The notes under the pieces are model-generated. The model was not told the DNA's origin and made no database searches. It was given only the letters and a program-made list of their open reading frames with translations. The translations under genes and the position numbers were made by a program. From Odiellus spinosus (Eukaryota > Arthropoda > Arachnida > Opiliones > Phalangiidae), in NCBI GenBank assembly GCA_963920705.1, contig OY987227.1, positions 930,001-994,000 of the forward strand: a stretch of 64,000 nucleotides of DNA, read 5' to 3'. Shown here one piece after another: positions 1 through 11,664 of this stretch. Position 1 is the stretch's first letter. Every line of letters starts with the position of its first letter.

Positions 1-359
1 TTGAAAATAACTCTTCAATTGAAAATAACTCTTCAATTGAAAATAACTCTTCAATTGAAAATAACTCTTCAATTGAAAATAACTCTTCAATTGAAAATAA
101 CTCTTCAATTGATAATAACTCTTCAATTGAAAATAACTCTTCAATTGAAAATAACTCTTCAATTGAAAATAACTCTTCAATTGAAAATAACTCTTCAATT
201 GAAAATAACTCTTCAATTGAAAATAACTCTTCAATTGAAAATAACTCTTCAATTGAAAATAACTCTTCAATTGAAAATAACTCTTCAATTGAAAATAACT
301 CTTCAATTGAAAATAACTCTTCAATTGAAAATAACTCTTCAATTCAAAATAACTCTTCA

Positions 360-430
360 ATTGAAAATAGCCCTTTAATTGAAAATAACCCTCTATTGAA
401 AATAAATCTTCTATTGAAAAAAATTATTCA
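360..430 (+). repeat. M3 block, copy 1
   Basis: Four diverged monomers in a row: ATTGAAAATAGCCCTTTA, a 17-mer ending ACCCTCT, one ending AAATCTTCT, and ATTGAAAAAAATTATTCA. The 17-mer shifts the 18-bp register by -1 and ends both plus-strand open frames nearby. Confidence 0.92.
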
Positions 431-844
431 ATTGAAAATAACTCTTCAATTGAAAATAACTCTTCAATTGAAAATAACTCTTCAATTGAAAATAACTCTT
501 CAATTGAAAATAACTCTTCAATTGAAAATAACTCTTCAATTGAAAATAACTCTTCAATTGAAAATAACTCTTCAATTGAAAATAACTCTTCAATTGAAAA
601 TAACTCTTCAATTGAAAATAACTCTTCAATTGAAAATAACTCTTCAATTGAAAATAACTCTTCAATTGAAAATAACTCTTCAATAGAAAATAACTCTTCA
701 ATTGAAAATAACTTTTCAATTGAAAATAACTCTTCAATTGAAAATAACTCTTCAATTGAAAATAACTCTTCAATTGAAAATAACTGTTCAATTGAAAATA
801 ACTCTTAAATTGAAAATAACTCTTCTATTGAAAATAACTTTACC

Positions 845-878
845 ATTGTAAAACTTTTCAATATAAAATAAGTCTTCA
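845..878 (+). repeat. G spacer (Gb type)
   Basis: A 16-bp monomer ATTGTAAAACTTTTCA followed by ATATAAAATAAGTCTTCA, preceded by monomers ending CTTAA, CTTCT and CTTTACC. Aligned to the consensus it is a monomer with a 2-bp deletion, not foreign sequence. It brings TAA into the LKITLQ frame, so that frame stops just after LPL. Confidence 0.92.
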
Positions 879-1094
879 ATTGAAAATAAGTCTTCAATTG
901 AAAATAACTCTTCAATTGAAGATAACTATTCAATTGAAAATAACTATTCAATTGAAAATAACTCTTCAATTGAAAATAACTCTTCAATTGAAAATAACTC
1001 TTCAATTGAAAATAACTCTTCAATTGAAAATAACTCTTCAATTGAAAATAACTCTTAAATTGAAAATAACTCTTCTATTGAAAATAACTTTACC

Positions 1095-1128
1095 ATTGTA
1101 AAACTTTTCAATATAAAATAAGTCTTCA
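1095..1128 (+). repeat. G spacer (Gb type)
   Basis: Same 16-mer plus 18-mer as at 845, exactly 250 bp downstream. The pair at 52166 and 52416 in region E has the same 250-bp spacing. Confidence 0.92.
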
Positions 1129-1596
1129 ATTGAAAATAAGTCTTCAATTGAAAATAAGTCTTCAATTGAAAATAACTCTTCAATTGAAAATAACTCTTCA
1201 ATTGAAAATAACTCTTCAATTGAAAATAACTCTTCAATTGAAAATAACTCTTCAATTGAAAATAACTCTTCAATTGAAAATAACTCTTCAATTGAAAATA
1301 ACTCTTCAATTGAAAATAACTCTTCAATTGAAAATAACTCTTCAATTGAAAATAACTCTTCAATTGAAAATAACTCTTCAATTGAAAATAACTCTTCAAT
1401 TGAAAATAACTCTTCAATTGATAATAACTCTTCAATTGAAAATAACTCTTCAATTGAAAATAACTCTTCAATTGAAAATAACTCTTCAATTGAAAATAAC
1501 TCTTCAATTGAAAATAACTCTTCAATTGAAAATAACTCTTCAATTGAAAATAACTCTTCAATTGAAAATAACTCTTCAATTGAAAATAACTCTTCA

Positions 1597-1703
1597 ATTG
1601 AAAATAGCCCTTTAATTGAAAATAACCCTCTATTGAAAATAAATCTTCTATTGAAAAAAATCATTCTATTGAAAATAAATCTTCTATTGAAAAAAATTAT
1701 TCA
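1597..1703 (+). repeat. M3 block, copy 2, internally duplicated
   Basis: Same block as at 360, but its last two monomers (AAATCTTCT and the A-rich one) occur twice. The first A-rich monomer reads AAAAAAATCATTCT at 1650-1667 and the second has the usual form at 1686-1703. This 36-bp duplication within a marker block is unique in the window. Confidence 0.9.
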
Positions 1704-1847
1704 ATTGAAAATAACTCTTCAATTGAAAATAACTCTTCAATTGAAAATAACTCTTCAATTGAAAATAACTCTTCAATTAAAAATAACTCTTCAATTGAAA
1801 ATAACTCTTCAATTGAAAATAACTCTTCAATTGAAAATAACTCTTCA

Positions 1848-1918
1848 ATTGAAAATAGCCCTTTAATTGAAAATAACCCTCTATTGAAAATAAATCTTCT
1901 TTTGAAAAAAATTATTCA
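1848..1918 (+). repeat. M3 block, copy 3 (CTTCTTTT subtype)
   Basis: M3 block with a T substitution giving AAATCTTCTTTTG before the A-rich monomer. The same substitution is found in the copies at 2801 and 53996, so these three form a subfamily. Confidence 0.9.
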
Positions 1919-2800
1919 ATTGAAAATATCTCTTCAATTGAAAATAACTCTTCAATTGAAAATAACTCTTCAATTGAAAATAACTCTTCAATTGAAAATA
2001 ACTCTTCAATTGAAAATAACTCTTCAATTGAAAATAACTCTTCAATTGAAAATAACTCTTAAATTGAAATTAACTATTAAATTGAAAATAACTCTTCAAT
2101 TGAAAATAACTCTTCAATTGAAAATAACTCTTCAATTGAAAATAACTCTTCAATTGAAAATAACTCTTCAATTGAAAATAACTCTTCAATTGAAAATAAC
2201 TCGTCAATTGAAAATAACTCTTCAATTGAAAATAACTCTTCAATTGAAAATAACTCTTCAATTGAAAATAACTCTTCAATTGAAAATAACTCTTCAATTG
2301 AGAATAACTCTTCAATTGAAAATAACTCTTCAATTGAAAATAACTCTTCAATTGAAAATAACTCTTCAATTGAAAATAACTCTTCAATTGAAAATAACTC
2401 TTCAATTGAAAATAACTCTTCAATTGAAAATAACTCTTCAATTGAAAATAACTCTTCAATTGAAAATAACTCTTCAATTGAAAATAACTCTTCAATTGAA
2501 AATAACTTTTCAATTGAAAATAACTCTTCAATTGAAAATAACTCTTCAATTGATAATAACTCTTCAATTGAAAATAACTCTTCAATTGAAAATAACTCTT
2601 CAATTGAAAATAACTCTTCAATTGAAAATAACTCTTCAATTGAAAATAACTCTTCAATTGAAAATAACTCTTCAATTGAAAATAACTCTTCAATTGAAAA
2701 TAACTCTTCAATTGAAAATAACTCTTCAATTGAAAATAGCCCTTCAATTGAAAATAACTCTTCAATTGAAAATAACTCTTCAATTGAAAATAACTCTTCA

Positions 2801-2871
2801 ATTGAAAATAGCCCTTTAATTGAAAATAACCCTCTATTGAAAATAAATCTTCTTTTGAAAAAAATTATTCA
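2801..2871 (+). repeat. M3 block, copy 4 (CTTCTTTT subtype)
   Basis: M3 block with the CTTCTTTT substitution. It is followed 251 bp later by copy 5, the same interval that separates copies 2 and 3. Confidence 0.9.
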
Positions 2872-3051
2872 ATTGAAAATAACTCTTCAATTGAAAATAA
2901 CTCTTCAATTGAAAATAACTCTTCAATTGAAAATAACTCTTCAATTGAAAATAACTCTTCAATTGAAAATAACTCTTCAATTGAAAATAACTCTTCAATT
3001 GAAAATAACTCTTCAATTGAAAATAACTCTTCAATTGAAAATAACTCTTCA

Positions 3052-3122
3052 ATTGAAAATAGCCCTTTAATTGAAAATAACCCTTTATTGAAAATAAATC
3101 TTCTATTGAAAAAAATTATTCA
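3052..3122 (+). repeat. M3 block, copy 5
   Basis: M3 block in which the 17-mer ends CCCTTT rather than CCCTCT. It is followed by the G spacers at 3339 and 3571. Confidence 0.9.
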
Positions 3123-3338
3123 ATTGAAAATAACTCTTCAATTGAAAATAACTCTTCAATTGAAAATAACTCTTCAATTGAAAATAACTATTCAATTGAA
3201 AATAACTCTTCAATTGAAAATAACTCTTCAATTGAAAATAACTCTTCAATTGAAAATAACTCTTCAATTGAAAATAACTGTTCAATTGAAAATAACTCTT
3301 AAATTGAAAATAACTCTTCTATTGAAAATAACTTTACC

Positions 3339-3372
3339 ATTGTAAAACTTTTCAATATAAAATAAGTCTTCA
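3339..3372 (+). repeat. G spacer (Gb type)
   Basis: G spacer, first of a pair 232 bp apart. The pair interval is one monomer shorter than the 845/1095 pair. Confidence 0.92.
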
Positions 3373-3570
3373 ATTGAAAATAAGTCTTCAATTGAAAATA
3401 ACTCTTCAATTGAAAATAACTATTCAATTGAAAATAACTCTTCAATTGAAAATAACTCTTCAATTGAAAATAACTCTTCAATTGAAAATAACTCTTCAAT
3501 TGAAAATAACTCTTCAATTGAAAATAACTCTTAAATTGAAAATAACTCTTCTATTGAAAATAACTTTACC

Positions 3571-3604
3571 ATTGTAAAACTTTTCAATATAAAATAAGTC
3601 TTCA
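3571..3604 (+). repeat. G spacer (Gb type)
   Basis: G spacer followed by three monomers with AAGTCTTCA, then a CCCTTCA and a CTTCT monomer. A similar tail follows the G spacers at 42064, 45093, 49231 and 52416. Confidence 0.92.
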
Positions 3605-3838
3605 ATTGAAAATAAGTCTTCAATTGAAAATAAGTCTTCAATTGAAAATAACTCTTCAATTGAAAATAACCCTTCAATTGAAAATAACTCTTCTATTGAA
3701 AATAACTCTTCAATTGAAAATAACTCTTCAATTGAAAATAACTCTTCAATTGAAAATAACTCTTCAATTGAAAATAACTCTTCAATTGAAAATAACTCTT
3801 CAATTGAAAATAACTCTTCAATTAAAAATAACTCTTCA

Positions 3839-4468
3839 ATTGAAAATAACTCTTCAATTGAAAATAACTCTTCAATTGAAAATAACTCTTCAATTGAAAA
3901 TAACTCTTCAATTGAAAATAACTCTTCAATTGAAAATAACTCTTCAATTGAAAATAACTCTTCAATTGAAAATAACTCTTCAATTGAAAATAACTCTTCA
4001 ATTGAAAATAACTCTTCAATTGAAAATAACTCTTCAATTGAAAATAACTCTTCAATTGAAAATAACTCTTCAATTGAAAATAACTCTTCAATTGAAAATA
4101 ACTCTTCAATTGAAAATAACTCTTCAATTGAAAATAACTCTTCAATTGAAAATAACTCTTCAATTGAAAATAACTCTTCAATTGAAAATAACTCTTCAAT
4201 TGAAAATAACTCTTCAATTGAAAATAACTCTTCAATTGAAAATAACTCTTCAATTGAAAATAACTCTTCAATTGAAAATAACTCTTCAATTGAAAATAAC
4301 TCTTCAATTGAAAATAACTCTTCAATTGAAAATAACTCTTCAATTGAAAATAACTCTTCAATTGAAAATAACTCTTCAATTGAAAATAACTCTTCAATTG
4401 AAAATAACTCTTCAATTGAAAATAACTCTTCAATTGAAAATAACTCTTCAATTGAAAATAACTCTTCA
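3839..4468 (+). repeat. Perfect array, 35 canonical monomers
   Basis: 630 bp with no visible departure from the consensus, between an ATTAAAAAT variant at 3821 and M3 copy 6. Translations in both strands' open frames are invariant across it. Confidence 0.88.
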
Positions 4469-4539
4469 ATTCAAAATAGCCCTTTAATTGAAAATAACCC
4501 TCTATTGAAAATAAATCTTCTATTGAAAAAAATTATTCA
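4469..4539 (+). repeat. M3 block, copy 6
   Basis: M3 block whose first monomer starts ATTCAAAAT instead of ATTGAAAAT. It separates perfect arrays of 35 (upstream) and 22 (downstream) canonical monomers. Confidence 0.9.
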
Positions 4540-5061
4540 ATTGAAAATAACTCTTCAATTGAAAATAACTCTTCAATTGAAAATAACTCTTCAATTGAAA
4601 ATAACTCTTCAATTGAAAATAACTCTTCAATTGAAAATAACTCTTCAATTGAAAATAACTCTTCAATTGAAAATAACTCTTCAATTGAAAATAACTCTTC
4701 AATTGAAAATAACTCTTCAATTGAAAATAACTCTTCAATTGAAAATAACTCTTCAATTGAAAATAACTCTTCAATTGAAAATAACTCTTCAATTGAAAAT
4801 AACTCTTCAATTGAAAATAACTCTTCAATTGAAAATAACTCTTCAATTGAAAATAACTCTTCAATTGAAAATAACTCTTCAATTGAAAATAACTCTTCAA
4901 TTGAAAATAACTCTTCAATTGAAAATAACTCTTCAATTAAAAATAACTCTTCAATTGAAAATAACTCTTCAATTGAAAATAACTCTTCAATTGAAAATAA
5001 CTCTTCAATTGAAAATAACTCTTCAATTGAAAATAACTCTTCAATTAAAAATAACTCTTCA

Positions 5062-5673
5062 ATTGAAAATAACTCTTCAATTGAAAATAACTCTTCAATT
5101 GAAAATAACTCTTCAATTGAAAATAACTCTTCAATTGAAAATAACTCTTCAATTGAAAATAACTCTTCAATTGAAAATAACTCTTCAATTGAAAATAACT
5201 CTTCAATTGAAAATAACTCTTCAATTGAAAATAACTCTTCAATTGAAAATAACTCTTCAATTGAAAATAACTCTTCAATTGAAAATAACTCTTCAATTGA
5301 AAATAACTCTTCAATTGAAAATAACTCTTCAATTGAAAATAACTCTTCAATTGAAAATAACTCTTCAATTGAAAATAACTCTTCAATTGAAAATAACTCT
5401 TCAATTGAAAATAACTCTTCAATTGAAAATAACTCTTCAATTGAAAATAACTCTTCAATTGAAAATAACTCTTCAATTGAAAATAACTCTTCAATTGAAA
5501 ATAACTCTTCAATTGAAAATAACTCTTCAATTGAAAATAACTCTTCAATTGAAAATAACTCTTCAATTGAAAATAACTCTTCAATTGAAAATAACTCTTC
5601 AATTGAAAATAACTCTTCAATTGAAAATAACTCTTCAATTGAAAATAACTCTTCAATTGAAAATAACTCTTCA
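5062..5673 (+). repeat. Perfect array, 34 canonical monomers
   Basis: 612 bp of identical monomers between an ATTAAAAAT variant at 5044 and an ATTGATAAT variant at 5674. Confidence 0.86.
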
Positions 5674-5907
5674 ATTGATAATAACTCTTCAATTGAAAAT
5701 AACTCTTCAATTGAAAATAACTCTTCAATTGAAAATAACTCTTCAATTGAAAATAACTCTTCAATTGAAAATAACTCTTCAATTGAAAATAACTCTTCAA
5801 TTGAAAATAACTCTTCAATTGAAAATAACTCTTCAATTGAAAATAACTCTTCAATTGAAAATAACTCTTCAATTGAAAATAACTCTTCAATTCAAAATAA
5901 CTCTTCA

Positions 5908-5978
5908 ATTGAAAATAGCCCTTTAATTGAAAATAACCCTCTATTGAAAATAAATCTTCTATTGAAAAAAATTATTCA
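5908..5978 (+). repeat. M3 block, copy 7
   Basis: Standard M3 block. The ATTCAAAAT variant is seen one monomer before it, displaced by 18 bp relative to copy 6. That displacement is what an 18-bp slippage or misaligned exchange would give. Confidence 0.9.
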
Positions 5979-6284
5979 ATTGAAAATAACTCTTCAATTG
6001 AAAATAACTCTTCAATTGAAAATAACTCTTCAATTGAAAATAACTCTTCAATTGAAAATAACTCTTCAATTGAAAATAACTCTTCAATTGAAAATAACTC
6101 TTCAATTGAAAATAACTCTTCAATTGAAAATAACTCTTCAATTGAAAATAACTCTTCAATTGAAAATAACTCTTCAATTGAAAATAACTCTTCAATTGAA
6201 AATAACTCTTCAATTGAAAATAACTCTTCAATTGAAAATAACTCTTCAATTGAAAATAACTCTTCAATTGAAAATAACTCTTCA

Positions 6285-6355
6285 ATTGAAAATAGCCCTT
6301 TAATTGAAAATAACCCTCTATTGAAAATAAATCTTCTATTGAAAAAAATTATTCA
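6285..6355 (+). repeat. M3 block, copy 8
   Basis: Standard M3 block, last of region A. It is followed by 37 uninterrupted canonical monomers (6356-7021). Confidence 0.9.
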
Positions 6356-7021
6356 ATTGAAAATAACTCTTCAATTGAAAATAACTCTTCAATTGAAAAT
6401 AACTCTTCAATTGAAAATAACTCTTCAATTGAAAATAACTCTTCAATTGAAAATAACTCTTCAATTGAAAATAACTCTTCAATTGAAAATAACTCTTCAA
6501 TTGAAAATAACTCTTCAATTGAAAATAACTCTTCAATTGAAAATAACTCTTCAATTGAAAATAACTCTTCAATTGAAAATAACTCTTCAATTGAAAATAA
6601 CTCTTCAATTGAAAATAACTCTTCAATTGAAAATAACTCTTCAATTGAAAATAACTCTTCAATTGAAAATAACTCTTCAATTGAAAATAACTCTTCAATT
6701 GAAAATAACTCTTCAATTGAAAATAACTCTTCAATTGAAAATAACTCTTCAATTGAAAATAACTCTTCAATTGAAAATAACTCTTCAATTGAAAATAACT
6801 CTTCAATTGAAAATAACTCTTCAATTGAAAATAACTCTTCAATTGAAAATAACTCTTCAATTGAAAATAACTCTTCAATTGAAAATAACTCTTCAATTGA
6901 AAATAACTCTTCAATTGAAAATAACTCTTCAATTGAAAATAACTCTTCAATTGAAAATAACTCTTCAATTGAAAATAACTCTTCAATTGAAAATAACTCT
7001 TCAATTGAAAATAACTCTTCA
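6356..7021 (+). repeat. Perfect array, 37 canonical monomers
   Basis: 666 bp of identical monomers joining the last M3 block of region A to the first C spacer of region B. The A/B boundary therefore lies inside or at the edge of homogeneous repeat, where misaligned exchange leaves no scar. Confidence 0.88.
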
Positions 7022-7248
7022 ATTGAAGATAACTCTTCTATTGAAAATAACTATCCATTGAAAATAACTTTACCATTGCAAAACTTTTCAATATAAAAAA
7101 GTCTTCAATTGAAAATAACTCTTCAATTGAAAATAAATCTTCAATTGAAAATAACTCTTCAATTGAAGATAACTCTTCTATTGAAAATAACTATCCATTG
7201 AAAATAACTTTACCATTGCAAAACTTTTCAATACAAAATAAGTCTTCA
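7022..7248 (+). repeat. C-C' doublet, type copy
   Basis: Each half begins with ATTGAAGATAACTCTTCT, then a 17-mer ending ACTATCC, a monomer ending CTTTACC, and the 16-mer ATTGCAAAACTTTTCA (7075 and 7215). C continues with the 17-mer ATATAAAAAAGTCTTCA, and C' with the 18-mer ATACAAAATAAGTCTTCA. The 140 bp between the 16-mers is one 16-mer, two 17-mers and five 18-mers. The G of ATTGAAGAT extends the junction palindrome to 14 bp (TCTTCAATTGAAGA) at 7016-7029 and 7156-7169. C' moves the LKITLQ frame into the IENNSS frame without a stop, while C stops it at TAA. Confidence 0.93.
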
Positions 7249-8932
7249 ATGGAAAATAAGTCTTCAATTGAAAATAACTCTTCAATTGAAAATAACTCTT
7301 CAATTGAAAATAACTCTTCAATTGAAAATAACTCTTCAATCGAAAATAACTCTTCAATTGAAAAAAACTCTTCAATTGAAAATAACTCTTCAATTGAAAA
7401 TAACTCTTCAATTGAAAATAACTCTTAAATTGAAAATAACTCTTCTATTGAAAATAAAATTACCATTGTAAAACTTTTCAATATAAAATAAGTCTTCAAT
7501 TGAAAATAACTCTTCAATTGAAAATAACTCTTCAATTGAAAATAACTCTTCAATTGAAAATAACTCTTCAATTGAAAATAACTCTTCAATTGAAAATAAC
7601 TCTTCAATTGAAAATAACTCTTCAATTGAAAATAACTCTTCAATTGAAAATAACTCTTCAATTGAAAATAACTCTTCAATTGAAAATAACTCTTCAATTG
7701 AAAATAACTCTTCAATTGAAAATAACTCTTCAATTGAAAATAACTCTTCAATTGAAAATAACTCTTCAATTGAAAATAACTCTTCTATTAAAAATAACTC
7801 TTCAATTGAAAATAACTCTTCAATTGAAAATAACTCTTCAATTGAAAATAACTCTTCAATTGAAAATAACTCTTAAATTGAAAATAACTCTTCTATTGAA
7901 AATAAAATTACCATTGTAAAACTTTTCAATATAAAATAAGTCTTCAATTGAAAATAACTCTTCAATTGAAAATAACTCTTCAATTGAAAATAACTCTTCA
8001 ATTGAAAATAACTCTTCAATTGAAAATAACTCTTCAATTGAAAATAACTCTTCAATTGAAAATAACTCTTCAATTGAAAATAACTCTTCTATTGAAAATA
8101 ACTCTTCAATTGAAAATAACTCTTCAATTGAAAATAACTCTTCAATTGAAAATAACTCTTCAATTGAAAATAACTCTTCAATTGAAAATAACTCTTCAAT
8201 TGAGAATAACTCTTAAATTGAAAATAACTCTTCTATTGAAAATAACTTTACCATTGTAAAACTTTTCAATATAAAATAAGTCTTCAATTGAAAATAAGTC
8301 TTCAATTGAAAATAACTCTTCAATTGAAAATAACTCTTCAATTGAAAATAACTCTTCAATTGAAAATAACTCTTCAATTGAAAATAACTCTTCAATTGAA
8401 AATAACTCTTCAATTGAAAATAACTCTTCAATCGAAAATAACTCTTCAATTGAAAATAACTCTTCAATTGAAAATAACTCTTCAATTGAAAATAACTCTT
8501 CAATTGAAAATAACTCTTAAATTGAAAATAACTCTTCTATTGAAAATAAAATTACCATTGTAAAACTTTTCAATATAAAATAAGTCTTCAATTGAAAATA
8601 ACTCTTCAATTGAAAATAACTCTTCAATTGAAAATAACTCTTCAATTGAAAATAACTCTTCAATTGAAAATAACTCTTCAATTGAAAATAACTCTTCAAT
8701 TGAAAATAACTCTTCAATTGAAAATAACTCTTCAATTGAAAATAACTCTTCAATTGAAAATAACTCTTCAATTTAAAATAACTCTTCAATTGAAAATAAC
8801 TCTTCAATTGAAAATAACTCTTCAATTGAAAATAACTCTTCAATTGAAAATAACTCTTCTATTGAAAATAACTCTTCAATTGAAAATAACTCTTCAATTG
8901 AAAATAACTCTTCAATTGAAAATAACTCTTCA
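7022..8932 (+). repeat. Region B unit 1 (irregular, 1911 bp)
   Basis: Spacer order is C 7075, C' 7215, Ga 7465, Ga 7913, Gb 8253, Ga 8557. It has two extra Ga spacers, so it looks like a unit expanded by unequal exchange. The last Ga runs to the next C in 429 bp without a Gb, as in unit 9. A frame-breaking 18-mer with AAAAAAACTC is absent here but a single ATTGAAAAAAAC variant is visible near 7360. Confidence 0.88.
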
Positions 8933-10091
8933 ATTGAAGATAACTCTTCTATTGAAAATAACTATCCATTGAAAATAACTTTACCATTGCAAAACTTTTC
9001 AATATAAAAAAGTCTTCAATTGAAAATAACTCTTCAATTGAAAATAAATCTTCAATTGAAAATAACTCTTCAATTGAAGATAACTCTTCTATTGAAAATA
9101 ACTATCCATTGAAAATAACTTTACCATTGCAAAACTTTTCAATACAAAATAAGTCTTCAATTGAAAATAACTCTTCAATTGAAAATAACTCTTCAATTGA
9201 AAATAACTCTTCAATCGAAAATAACTCTTCAATTGAAAATAACTCTTCAATTGAAAATAACTCTTCAATTGAAAATAACTCTTCAATTGAAAATAACTCT
9301 TAAATTGAAAATAACTCTTCTATTGAAAATAAAATTACCATTGTAAAACTTTTCAATATAAAATAAGTCTTCAATTGAAAATAACTCTTCAATTGAAAAT
9401 AACTCTTCAATTGAAAATAACTCTTCAATTGAAAATAACTCTTCAATTGAAAATAACTCTTCAATTGAAAATAACTCTTCAATTGAAAATAACTCTTCAA
9501 TTGAAAATAACTCTTCAATTGAAAATAACTCTTCAATTGAAAATAACTCTTCAATTGAAAATAACTCTTCAATTGAAAATAACTCTTCAATTGAAAATAA
9601 CTCTTCTATTGAAAATAACTCTTCAATTGAAAATAACTCTTCAATTGAAAATAACTCTTCAATTGAAAATAACTCTTCAATTGAAAATAACTCTTCAATT
9701 GAAAATAACTCTTCAATTGAGAATAACTCTTAAATTGAAAATAACTCTTCTATTGAAAATAACTTTACCATTGTAAAACTTTTCAATATAAAATAAGTCT
9801 TCAATTGAAAATAAGTCTTCAATTGAAAATAAGTCTTCAATTGAAAATAACTCTTCAATTGAAAATAACTCTTCAATTGAAAATAACTCTTCAATTGAAA
9901 ATAACTCTTCAATTGAAAATAACTCTTCAATTGAAAATAACTCTTCAATTGAAAATAACTCTTCAATTGAAAATAACCCTTCAATTGAAAATAACTCTTC
10001 AATTGAAAATAACTCTTCAATTGAAAATAACTCTTCAATTGAAAATAACTCTTCAATTGAAAATAACTCTTCAATTGAAAATAACTCTTCA
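8933..10091 (+). repeat. Region B unit 2 (1159 bp, 214 subtype)
   Basis: Spacers: C 8986, C' 9126, Ga 9340, Gb 9770. C' is followed directly by canonical sequence without the ATGG monomer, and C'-Ga is 214 bp. After Gb come three AAGTCTTCA monomers and one CCCTTCA monomer. Confidence 0.9.
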
Positions 10092-11664
10092 ATTGAAGAT
10101 AACTCTTCTATTGAAAATAACTATCCATTGAAAATAACTTTACCATTGCAAAACTTTTCAATATAAAAAAGTCTTCAATTGAAAATAACTCTTCAATTGA
10201 AAATAAATCTTCAATTGAAAATAACTCTTCAATTGAAGATAACTCTTCTATTGAAAATAACTATCCATTGAAAATAACTTTACCATTGCAAAACTTTTCA
10301 ATACAAAATAAGTCTTCAATGGAAAATAAGTCTTCAATTGAAAATAACTCTTCAATTGAAAATAACTCTTCAATTGAAAATAACTCTTCAATTGAAAATA
10401 ACTCTTCAATCGAAAATAACTCTTCAATTGAAAATAACTCTTCAATTGAAAATAACTCTTCAATTGAAAATAACTCTTCAATTGAAAATAACTCTTAAAT
10501 TGAAAATAACTCTTCTACTGAAAATAAAATTACCATTGTAAAACTTTTCAATATAAAATAAGTCTTCAATTGAAAATAACTCTTCAATTGAAAATAACTC
10601 TTCAATTGAAAATAACTCTTCAATTGAAAATAACTCTTCAATTGAAAATAACTCTTCAATTGAAAATAACTCTTCAATTGAAAATAACTCTTCAATTGAA
10701 AATAACTCTTCAATTTAAAATAACTCTTCAATTGAAAATAACTCTTCAATTGAAAATAACTCTTCAATTGAAAATAACTCTTCAATTGAAAATAACTCTT
10801 CTATTGAAAATAACTCTTCAATTGAAAATAACTCTTCAATTGAAAATAACTCTTCAATTGAAAATAACTCTTCAATTGAAAATAACTCTTCAATTGAAAA
10901 TAACTCTTCAATTGAGAATAACTCTTAAATTGAAAATAACTCTTCTATTGAAAATAACTTTACCATTGTAAAACTTTTCAATATAAAATAAGTCTTCAAT
11001 TGAAAATAACTCTTCAATTGAAAATAACTCTTCAATTGAAAATAACTCTTCAATTGAAAATAACTCTTCAATTGAAAATAACTCTTCAATTGAAAATAAC
11101 TCTTCAATTGAAAATAACTCTTCAATTGAAAATAACTCTTCAATTGAAAATAACTCTTCAATTGAAAATAACTCTTCAATTGAAAATAACTCTTCAATTG
11201 AAAATAACTCTTCAATTGAAAATAACTCTTCAATTGAAAATAACTCTTCAATTGAAAATAACTCTTCAATTGAAAATAACTCTTCAATTGAAAATAACTC
11301 TTCAATTGAAAATAACTCTTCAATTGAAAATAACTCTTCAATTGAAAATAACTCTTCAATTGAAAATAACTCTTCAATTGAAAATAACTCTTCAATTGAA
11401 AATAACTCTTCAATTGAAAATAACTCTTCAATTGAAAATAACTCTTCAATTGAAAATAACTCTTCAATTGAAAATAACTCTTCAATTGAAAATAACTCTT
11501 CAATTTAAAATAACTCTTCAATTGAAAATAACTCTTCAATTGAAAATAACTCTTCAATTGAAAATAACTCTTCAATTGAAAATAACTCTTCTATTGAAAA
11601 TAACTCTTCAATTGAAAATAACTCTTCAATTGAAAATAACTCTTCAATTGAAAATAACTCTTCA
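10092..11664 (+). repeat. Region B unit 3 (1573 bp, 250 subtype)
   Basis: Spacers: C 10145, C' 10285, Ga 10535, Gb 10965. It has the ATGGAAAATAAGTCTTCA monomer after C'. The monomer before Ga reads CTACTG rather than CTATTG (private substitution). After Gb come 28 perfect monomers (10999-11502), then ATTTAAAAT and CTTCT variants that normally follow Ga. This suggests a Gb-head/Ga-tail recombinant. Confidence 0.88.

Larger units (their letters stand above)
1..7021 (+). repeat. Region A: M3/G-type satellite domain
   Basis: Long runs of canonical monomers are punctuated by eight M3 blocks (starting 360, 1597, 1848, 2801, 3052, 4469, 5908, 6285) and four Gb-type G spacers (16-mers at 845, 1095, 3339, 3571). 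M3 spacings are 1237, 251, 953, 251, 1417, 1439 and 377 bp; the 251-bp interval occurs twice. The G pairs are 250 and 232 bp apart, differing by exactly one monomer. A minor variant ATTGATAAT marks several long arrays here (near 110, 1420, 2550, 5674) and is otherwise seen only at 26238 and in region E. The domain ends with 37 perfect monomers that run directly into the first C spacer of region B at 7022. Confidence 0.9.

Noticed and set aside
413-430. Poly-A insertion or retroelement tail (AAAAAAATTATT) in M3
   Set aside because: It aligns to the 18-mer with a few substitutions, and there is no target-site duplication or element sequence next to it.
845-878. TATA-like or promoter element (AATATAAAATAAG) in G spacers
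   Set aside because: AT-rich by composition, repeated identically in dozens of copies, with no gene downstream; a diverged monomer explains it fully.
7198-7428. Frame with non-repeat N-terminus reading LPLQNFSIQNKSS then IENNSS repeats
   Set aside because: It is only the C' spacer read through: the 2-bp deletion moves one repeat frame into another. The same peptide appears at every C' copy and ends at the next CTTAA monomer.
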